7,850 nucleotides of DNA, taken from Candidatus Helarchaeota archaeon. GTDB lineage: Archaea; Asgardarchaeota; Lokiarchaeia; Helarchaeales; HEL-GB-A. Where the stretch lies: the NCBI GenBank assembly GCA_016840125.1, contig JAEOSY010000382.1, positions 1-7,850 on the forward strand, in the 5' to 3' direction. The notes under the pieces were generated by a model, which was given only the letters and a program-made list of their open reading frames with translations, was not told the origin of the DNA and searched no databases. Shown piece after piece: positions 1 to 4,915 of this stretch (the first letter of the stretch is position 1; each line of letters begins with the position of its first letter). A program made the position numbers and the translations under genes.

Positions 1-303
1 CTCCCCATGTAAAGCATTAATCTTCTTTATTATGATAGAATTGGTGTAAAGGTCGCGCCGCGTTTGGTATAAACATGCTAAGCTGTCGCGTTCTGCATCT
101 CGAATAAAGAGGTCATGTAAGGAAATCTTCACTTTATCTGCAGAGTTGGAATTTACTGGGGTTTCATTCTTAATTTCAGTGATACGGGCGACTCGTCGGA
201 GAGTCTTCTCAACGCTACGGGCCCTAATCATATGGACGAGTATATCTAAGTTTCCTATGAGGATGGGGTGATTTTTATCATGATGGATAAACCGTGTTAT
301 CAT
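1..303 (-). CDS. C-terminal part of FlaI/GspE-2-like secretion ATPase, displaced frame, partial at window edge
   Basis: This frame encodes the end of the secretion ATPase domain that the upstream reading frame loses. Read from ATG at 303, it gives MITRFIHHDKNHP, then LIGNLDILVHMIRAR and TLRRVARITEI, which correspond to the part of archaeal FlaI/GspE-2/TadA ATPases after the His box (pattern: ELITRL, LI..LD.iv.m, RRV.eI.E). After about residue 60 comes ISLHDLFIRDAERD, like the family's C-terminal segment (itLn.lFe.dpe.D). The ATG overlaps the TGA of the upstream frame (TGATG), so reinitiation by the same ribosome is possible. The frame stays open to base 1, so the true end lies outside the window. 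It could be a separate coupled subunit, the tail of one protein made by frameshifting, or the tail of a gene broken by mutation or sequencing error. Homology to the ATPase tail is convincing; independent translation is not shown. Confidence 0.72.
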   Translation of the reverse strand, partial: MITRFIHHDKNHPILIGNLDILVHMIRARSVEKTLRRVARITEIKNETPVNSNSADKVKISLHDLFIRDAERDSLACLYQTRRDLYTNSIIIKKINALHGE

Positions 304-2033
304 CAATTCAGGGTGGACCCGTGCGCCGTGGCAAGGCATCGCCCCAGTCCAACCTCTAAGGAGTAGAAGAAGGCTTGCACTGAATCAGATTTGATTAATT
401 CTCCGATGAATACCCCATCGGGTGTTCGATGAAGTGTTTCCTTCACTTGGTAAGCTTTAGACGAATAGTTTTCAGATGATTCTGGATCAGGGTTCACTTG
501 ATATCGCGATTGTCGCACTCCATAGGGGGACTGGTCGATACTTTCAATCACATCCTCAATGTAAACCTTCCGCCATGTCTTATCCCCGTTCACGTCTAGG
601 CTATTGATGAGCGTCGTTTTCCCACTGCCGGGTTCCCCTATTACCAATATACACCGCCCATGAAACCATGCAAGAAGTAAATACGCTGCGGCTTCCGGCG
701 TGAGGGTGTTATTGGATAACAAGTCGATTATCGTTAGGACTTCCTCATTTAATTTTCGAATTCTCAGTTTGAATCCGTCGACCGCTAGGGTCGGTGTTTC
801 GGAAGTGACCCTCACATGAAAGTAAGGAGTGATGACTTCAGTCTTCAGGTAGGGGCGCGATGCATCAAGTAACTGTTCTGATTCGATACGCAGCGTTGTC
901 TTCAAACTCTCAATGACATTTGGTGTTAAGGAAAGATTGGTTTGGCACCGTCCGTATTTGCGGTGATCTAAATAGAGGTTCAATTGAGGTGAATCCAGAA
1001 AAAGTTCCTCAATTTCAGCATCAAGTAAGGGGGCCATGATAGGGTTTAATCGCACTATTTCGAATGATACTAACTCCGCAAGGTGTTGAATTACTTGGGG
1101 TGAGAGTGAGGAGTACTCTTGGAGAATAATCTGGGTTGCCAACTCCTTTTCAACATGAAGCACTTGGTTCAACTTCATTAACCTTGTTGGGTCGAAGATG
1201 GAATGGAGGTTGGCCTTTGTCTTATGGAGAATTTTCGAAAAAATGGGTTTCAATTCAGGGTCGTCTATTATCGAAGTAATTTTATAAAAAAATTCCGAGG
1301 AATTTCTTGCCTTTTCAATGGCTATTTTATAGCCATGAACCTGATAGGTTGCGCGGAGGCTTCTTTCTTGAAGCGGGTAAGATGCAGGGTTTTTAAGGGG
1401 GTGGATAAAATCGCCCAAAATAATGGAATAAATTTTTGAAAGGGTTTTACCACCGATATTCAATTCTCTGTACTTTCTAATTATTCTGCTCTTTTCCTGC
1501 AGTCCAGAAATTTTATTGAGGAATTGAAGATACGACTTCAGACAATTTGAACACTTTTTGTTTTCTTTCGAACTCCTAGAGATGATTGTAATTTCTTGGG
1601 TGATATCTTGATAAGCTTTGATTAAATCGGTCATTAGGAGACCATCACTGAACCGGTTCCCTAAAATCCGCTCTTGAAAATGAATCCGCTTCGTTTCACA
1701 CGCCTTATATTCACTACATTTTTGAGCATATTGGCGGTTAATTAGCTCCTCCGGTATAGCAACCTTCTTCAAAATACTCGAATAATCCAAAAGATATGCC
1801 ATTTGCTCCTTGGTAAGCTTGAGAATCCCCTCAATGGTGTTTAGGATAATATCTGTTATGTCTGGGTTCAATTTTAGAATCTTTATTATATTCTTAAAGC
1901 ATACGCGATTCAAATGCGCACTTTTTTGTGTAGATGGTATTTTTTTACATTTTTCACAATGGATTTCAATTGTCCTAAGCTCTTTGTTATTAGCAGCGTC
2001 GAACTCTTTTTTACTTGTGTAACTACAATCCAT
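303..2033 (-). CDS. Type IV filament/secretion ATPase, FlaI/GspE-2/TadA-like (VirB11 superfamily), frame broken near its C-terminus
   Basis: Cytoplasmic hexameric motor ATPase of a type IV pilus, archaellum-like or Tad-like machine. It would power the platform protein encoded from about 2554. Residues are counted from the furthest upstream start, TTG at 2126. Walker A is GEPGSGKTT at 497-505, the Asp box is VYIEDVIES at 521-529, the Walker B region is RTPDGVFIGEL at 567-577, and the His box ATAHG is at 599-603. The N-terminal core segment (LDAEIEELFLDSP, then DHRKYGRCQTN) is typical of the family. The first ~230 residues form an extra domain with CEKC (57-60) and CSNC (192-195) pairs that may bind zinc. 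In the GEvRG motif the usual Arg is Ile (IGELIKS). I prefer the ATG at 2033 because a TATA-like CTTAAATA (2103 to 2096) lies inside the longer ORF; TTG 2126 remains possible. The frame stops at 303, five residues after the His box, and continues in another frame. Confidence 0.85.
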   Translation of the reverse strand: MDCSYTSKKEFDAANNKELRTIEIHCEKCKKIPSTQKSAHLNRVCFKNIIKILKLNPDITDIILNTIEGILKLTKEQMAYLLDYSSILKKVAIPEELINRQYAQKCSEYKACETKRIHFQERILGNRFSDGLLMTDLIKAYQDITQEITIISRSSKENKKCSNCLKSYLQFLNKISGLQEKSRIIRKYRELNIGGKTLSKIYSIILGDFIHPLKNPASYPLQERSLRATYQVHGYKIAIEKARNSSEFFYKITSIIDDPELKPIFSKILHKTKANLHSIFDPTRLMKLNQVLHVEKELATQIILQEYSSLSPQVIQHLAELVSFEIVRLNPIMAPLLDAEIEELFLDSPQLNLYLDHRKYGRCQTNLSLTPNVIESLKTTLRIESEQLLDASRPYLKTEVITPYFHVRVTSETPTLAVDGFKLRIRKLNEEVLTIIDLLSNNTLTPEAAAYLLLAWFHGRCILVIGEPGSGKTTLINSLDVNGDKTWRKVYIEDVIESIDQSPYGVRQSRYQVNPDPESSENYSSKAYQVKETLHRTPDGVFIGELIKSDSVQAFFYSLEVGLGRCLATAHGSTLN

Positions 2034-2246
2034 ACTTGTTTGAAAGCTCAATATCCGTAACCTAACGATATGATACAATATCCCCTGCGAAAATCTATTT
2101 AAGCTTGAAATTTCAGAAAAACCCAATCGCTCAAAATCTGCCCCCTTTTCAAGGTTAAATATAATTTCGCACGGTATATGTTGAAATTGTATTTTTAATC
2201 GAGATTTCTGTTATGGAATTTTGAACAGATCCAATGTTTAGGGTGC
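2034..2246. promoter_or_regulatory. Divergent promoter region between ATPase and membrane-protein operon
   Basis: Two transcription units point away from each other here. On the minus strand, CTTAAATA (2103 to 2096) would start transcription near 2072, giving a leader of about 40 nt to ATG 2033. On the plus strand, TTAAATATAA (2155-2164) would start near 2187, and a weaker TATTTTTAAT (2190-2199) near 2222. The 2155-2164 element is AT-symmetric enough to act on the minus strand too, which would suit the alternative TTG start at 2126. Positions follow the usual archaeal TATA-to-start distance of about 25 bp; no start site is proven. Confidence 0.45.
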
Positions 2247-2498
2247 ATGAAAATATCAATGATTCTTTCAATTATTGTCCTAACTATATGGGGGCTGGCG
2301 CTGGTTTATTTAGCGTTCACCGATGAATGGATTACCTTTTTTCTCATTGCATCCGCTTTTATAATAAGTCTATTCTTCATCGATGCAGTCTTGGCTTTCT
2401 TCTCGTGGGCTCCTGGGATTCAAGATTTTATCACAGTTTTAGGATTTGTTCTCGGGGCGTTTATTATCGTTAGGTTTTTCACATTAGTTAATTCCTGA
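2247..2498 (+). CDS. Small membrane protein with three predicted helices, unknown function
   Basis: This 83-aa protein is almost entirely hydrophobic, with helices at about 5-24, 29-50 and 61-80. Short loops carry DEW (26-28) and WAPGIQDF (54-61). There is no lipoprotein or class III signal motif. ATG 2247 is the first in-frame start and is preceded closely by AGGGTG, a weak ribosome binding site. It is probably the first gene of the plus-strand operon: the platform protein follows about 55 nt downstream in the same direction, and a TATA-like element lies 80-90 bp upstream. I do not recognise the family. By context it could be a small membrane partner of the platform protein, or a minor subunit of the transport machine in the size range of VirB3-type or CedA1-type proteins. 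That is inference from size and neighbours only. Confidence 0.75.
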   Translation: MKISMILSIIVLTIWGLALVYLAFTDEWITFFLIASAFIISLFFIDAVLAFFSWAPGIQDFITVLGFVLGAFIIVRFFTLVNS

Positions 2499-2536
2499 AG
2501 AGGTCTAAAAAAATGAATTGTAAAATTTGCGAAATA

Positions 2537-2544
2537 GAGGGGAT
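2537..2544 (+). promoter_or_regulatory. Ribosome binding site deciding the platform-protein start
   Basis: GAGGGGAT matches the archaeal anti-SD complement GAGGTGAT at seven of eight positions. It ends 9 nt before GTG 2554, directly abuts TTG 2545, and lies downstream of TTG 2527. GTG 2554 is therefore the best-spaced start. Confidence 0.45.
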
Positions 2545-2553
2545 TTGTCAAAA

Positions 2554-4071
2554 GTGGTAGCTCAAACTGGGTTTTATGTCAGGTACTGTAAATTTATTTC
2601 ACGATGGTATATGCTGAAATTACTTGGTAAGTCAATTCAGAGCAAGAAATTGTCGGGGATTGCTACTTATCTCACAGAGAAATTCCCCCTCTTACCAACC
2701 GAAATTATGGCGGCATGCATCGGAACTTTCCTTTTCTTTTATATTCCGTCCGTCCTTCTCCTACTCCCCCTGAATCTAATCGCAGGAGTGGTCATCCCGA
2801 TTTTCTTGAGTTACTTTGCAGCCTACAGTGTATTCAATTACCCATTAGCCCAATACAAGAGATTTCAACGTGTTTTATTACAATATAGCGATTTAGCTTT
2901 TCAAGATCTGATTTTAATACTGAATACAACACATTCTATTTTCGATGCTATCCAATTCTTGTCCAGTGCGCACTATCCAGCCATCTCCGAGAAATTTAGT
3001 CAGATCTTCTTCGAAATCACATTCTTCAGAAGGGACCCTGAAACTCTCATTAACCGCGTTATAAAAAACCTCCCTCCTGGAGAATTAAAGACTCGCCTTT
3101 TGACGATAGTGGCCACGAATTTTCAATCGGATAAGCTAATAAAGCAAATGGAAACTTTAGCTGGGGAAAAAAAGTTGGAATACTCAACGGCAACACAGCA
3201 ATTAGAGGACAAATTACTTATTCTGGTAGCAATCTGTTTCCTCCTCCCCATGGTCTTTGGATTATTCCTCTCATTTCTCGGCTTTGCAGGAAACTACATC
3301 AGCTTGATATTAATTCCATTTTTCATTGGTGCAATCCATAAAATAAAAGATAGAATTGTCCGAAACCAGTTCGAGTTATTTGGGGAAAAGGGGGTACTAG
3401 ATAAAGATGAGCTAGGGGGTGATGACTCTGAAATGATCGAATACTTGAAGTTCCTCACAGTTCTCGGAAACGAATTAAAGCGCAAGGCGCCTCAAGAAAT
3501 CGCCCTATTTAATGCGTTCAATGCCTACCATGGAACATTGCGAGAACCCATCGCACAGTGCATTAGTGATATATTTATCGGAGGGGACTCATTTGAGGAG
3601 GGGTGGGGAAAGTTGAAAGGAGCCCTCCTAGACACACAAGTTCATTTCCTCATGAATTTAATCAGCCGAATGGTAGAGAAAAGTTCTGTAGAGGCTGGAG
3701 AACGAATCATATCAACTCTACAACAATTGAAAGTGAATCGCGAGCTAATACGAGAACGCGAGAGTATTGTAAAAAGTCAGCAATTCAAAATTAAATTTCT
3801 AGTCTTCATTATGGCAGGTGCTATAGGATTGATCGCAGGGTTAACACCCATGCTTATCCAAATAGGTTACTTGATCACCCTCCCCGAAACTCAAGTAGAG
3901 ATCAACTTTCTGGATTCCTTCCCAATAACATTGATGTTGTGCGTCATAATAACTTATTCAGGGTATTTTATGTCCAAGCTGGTTAAAATTCAGAATCCAA
4001 TCCGGTTTGCGATCTGGGCATTTCTCACCTTTCTTGTCCTGTGTTATATATCTAGCTCCTTGGTCGGGTAA
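2554..4071 (+). CDS. Type IV filament platform protein with two T2SF domains (FlaJ/TadC-like)
   Basis: Integral membrane platform that couples the cytoplasmic ATPase to subunit insertion or filament growth in archaeal type IV pili and Tad-like systems. Residues are counted from TTG 2527 (514 aa; about 505 from the preferred GTG 2554). Two T2SF-like cytoplasmic helical domains lie at about 115-225 (YSDLAFQDLILILNTTHSI) and 302-420 (EYLKFLTVLGNELKRKAP, SFEEGWGKL, SVEAGERIISTLQQL). Membrane helices lie at about 59-80, 83-103, 230-251, 254-272, 422-446, 464-484 and 491-512. The tandem T2SF layout is the usual archaeal FlaJ/TadC arrangement. A charged linker with an acidic patch (LDKDELGGDD, 291-300) joins the halves. 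Alternative starts are TTG 2527 and TTG 2545. Its natural partner is the divergent ATPase at 303-2033. The exact subfamily (archaellum, adhesive pilus or Tad-like) cannot be set by eye. Confidence 0.85.
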   Translation: MVAQTGFYVRYCKFISRWYMLKLLGKSIQSKKLSGIATYLTEKFPLLPTEIMAACIGTFLFFYIPSVLLLLPLNLIAGVVIPIFLSYFAAYSVFNYPLAQYKRFQRVLLQYSDLAFQDLILILNTTHSIFDAIQFLSSAHYPAISEKFSQIFFEITFFRRDPETLINRVIKNLPPGELKTRLLTIVATNFQSDKLIKQMETLAGEKKLEYSTATQQLEDKLLILVAICFLLPMVFGLFLSFLGFAGNYISLILIPFFIGAIHKIKDRIVRNQFELFGEKGVLDKDELGGDDSEMIEYLKFLTVLGNELKRKAPQEIALFNAFNAYHGTLREPIAQCISDIFIGGDSFEEGWGKLKGALLDTQVHFLMNLISRMVEKSSVEAGERIISTLQQLKVNRELIRERESIVKSQQFKIKFLVFIMAGAIGLIAGLTPMLIQIGYLITLPETQVEINFLDSFPITLMLCVIITYSGYFMSKLVKIQNPIRFAIWAFLTFLVLCYISSSLVG

Positions 4072-4186
4072 TCGACATACTTGTCATTGTAAATGATTGA
4101 AGAAAAAGAAGGCGATTGAATTGCGACTTCAAAGATAGAGATCTCCCGAAGGATCTGGGGATTTCTTTTAGCACCGTCGTTTAATA

Positions 4187-4203
4187 GGTTTTTTGAAAAA
4201 GCC
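4187..4203 (+). terminator. T-run with flanking symmetry, possible terminator after the platform gene
   Basis: GGTTTTTTGAAAAAGCC is a near-palindrome containing a run of six T, about 115 bp after the stop at 4071. Archaeal termination relies on oligo-T tracts, so it could end the first part of the operon. An alternative is a binding site for a regulator of the TATA-like sequence just downstream. Weak evidence. Confidence 0.25.
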
Positions 4204-4206
4204 AAG

Positions 4207-4214
4207 CTTAAATG
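4207..4214 (+). promoter_or_regulatory. TATA-like element upstream of the small hydrophobic genes
   Basis: CTTAAATG lies in the 260-bp gap between the platform gene and the next ATG at 4332. Its predicted start site near 4235 would give a leader of about 95 nt. The rest of the gap (4072-4331) shows no usable ORF; it contains the T-run at 4187-4203 and a CTGCAAC direct repeat (4289-4305). The long gap suggests the small genes and the HerA-like gene may be transcribed separately from the platform gene. Confidence 0.3.
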
Positions 4215-4314
4215 CATTTTCGCAGGGATAATAGGGAAAATACAGCAGTTTGAAGGAATCTCGATTCACAAGAATTCCGGGATTAGACTGCAACCTGCTG
4301 CAACAATTCCAATC

Positions 4315-4344
4315 AAGGAGTGTGGACTGCAATGATAGGTAGTA
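4315..4344 (+). repeat. Duplicated leader/start block, copy 1
   Basis: AAGGAGTGTGG, a 6-nt spacer, then ATGAT.(G/A)GTAGT. It aligns without gaps with 4551-4580, with identical spacing from GGAG to ATG (11 nt). The block acts as ribosome binding site plus start codon and suggests a gene duplication that kept its translation-initiation region. Confidence 0.55.
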
Positions 4345-4523
4345 ATAGACGTAATATAAATGACTCTTCATTGTTAGAGGTAAGATTTTTGGATTGTTCC
4401 CCCATCATGGAAGAGGGTATCCTAATAGCGATCGCCATCGTAGTGATCCTTGGGGTAATTGGAATTATTTTTGCCGTTTTTAGTTGGCTTGAAAATTCCA
4501 GCACTCTCTGGAACCAATTTTAA
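4332..4523 (+). CDS. Small single-helix membrane protein, paralogue of the next gene
   Basis: A 63-aa protein with a polar N-terminus (MIGSNRRNINDSS) and one strong membrane helix at about residues 30-50 (ILIAIAIVVILGVIGIIFAV), followed by a short tail, FSWLENSSTLWNQF. The segment PIMEEG before the helix resembles PIMENA in the next protein, and the helices are followed by FSW and IDW, so the two are probably paralogues. ATG 4332 is chosen over GTG 4320 because AAGGAGTGTGG sits 17 nt before this ATG, exactly as before ATG 4568, and in the second copy the GTG frame meets a stop at once. An internal ATG at 4407 (start of MEEG) is an alternative that would give a 38-aa protein. The family is unknown; a filament subunit or small regulatory membrane peptide is possible. 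There is no class III prepilin signal (no K/R-G followed by a polar residue). Confidence 0.6.
   Translation: MIGSNRRNINDSSLLEVRFLDCSPIMEEGILIAIAIVVILGVIGIIFAVFSWLENSSTLWNQF
4352..4361 (+). promoter_or_regulatory. Possible internal TATA box inside the 63-aa ORF
   Basis: TAATATAAAT lies 46 bp before the internal ATG at 4407. A start site near 4380 would give a short leader to MEEG. The next gene has a similar element at a similar place, which makes a second, shorter product worth testing. The site could be chance in AT-rich DNA. Confidence 0.25.
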
Positions 4524-4550
4524 TCTTTGATTTGGTGAGTTAAAGACTGA

Positions 4551-4580
4551 AAGGAGTGTGGTTTTGAATGATTAGTAGTT
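4551..4580 (+). repeat. Duplicated leader/start block, copy 2
   Basis: Second copy of the AAGGAGTGTGG leader, with its ATG at the same distance as in 4315-4344. The first 11 bases are identical, and similarity continues through the start codon (ATGAT) and GTAGT, then fades. Confidence 0.55.
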
Positions 4581-4855
4581 TATTGCTAAAGGGAAGCAGC
4601 TGGAGTGTGATTTTTTTCTTTCTATTATTATACGGATTTACACAATCACCCCCCTCTTTTAATAATCTATATAAGGAATTAGGGGGAAAAAACAAATGCA
4701 CGACAAACAACACCATGTTTTACACACCGATTATGGAGAACGCTCTAACCCTATTAATCGGTATTGGGATTGTGGTGGCGCTGATCTTTTTAATTGTCAT
4801 GGTCATTGATTGGATCTCTGATGGGGTAATGGATATTTTCGAAATGTTTGAATAA
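4568..4855 (+). CDS. Small membrane protein with two predicted helices, paralogue of the preceding gene
   Basis: A 95-aa protein with an N-terminal hydrophobic segment (about 11-26, VIFFFLLLYGF), a polar loop with one cysteine (KNKCTTNN), and a strong second helix at about 59-79 (LTLLIGIGIVVALIFLIVMV), ending in an acidic tail (IDWISDGVMDIFEMFE). PIMENA before the second helix matches PIMEEG in the preceding protein. ATG 4568 is supported by the AAGGAGTGTGG leader shared with that gene. The first segment could be a signal anchor. Internal ATGs at 4715 and 4733, downstream of a TATA-like sequence at 4667-4676, could give a 40-46 aa product. It lies 44 nt after the paralogue and about 60 nt before the HerA-like gene, so the three look co-transcribed. 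Size and two-helix layout resemble VirB2/CedA1-type pilins, but I see no diagnostic motif. Confidence 0.6.
   Translation: MISSLLLKGSSWSVIFFFLLLYGFTQSPPSFNNLYKELGGKNKCTTNNTMFYTPIMENALTLLIGIGIVVALIFLIVMVIDWISDGVMDIFEMFE
4667..4676 (+). promoter_or_regulatory. Possible internal TATA box inside the 95-aa ORF
   Basis: CTATATAAGG is a good archaeal TATA match within the coding frame. The predicted start near 4697 would give a leader of 18 nt to ATG 4715 or 36 nt to ATG 4733. It may drive a short form of this protein or add transcription of the HerA-like gene. Confidence 0.35.
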
Positions 4856-4915
4856 TGGAGTGGCTAAACCCTCACAATCTCACTAAGAGACGACATCTGA
4901 AAACGAGGTCAAATT

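Noticed and set aside
3603..3794. Plus-strand ORF inside the platform gene
   Set aside because: It is a shadow frame within a well-supported coding region with clear T2SF similarity.
4133..4166. Hairpin-like sequence around GATCTCCC and GGGGAT after the platform gene
   Set aside because: Pairing needs a bulge and gives a short weak stem with no consistent function.
4397..4470. Class III (archaeal prepilin) signal peptide in the small hydrophobic proteins
   Set aside because: The short segment before the helix (CSPIMEEG, YTPIMENA) lacks the basic residue plus Gly/Ala cleavage motif, so prepilin processing is not supported.
4168..4504. Two minus-strand ORFs over the spacer and the 63-aa gene
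   Set aside because: No start signals or family features, and they oppose the conserved duplicated leader and paralogous frame on the plus strand.
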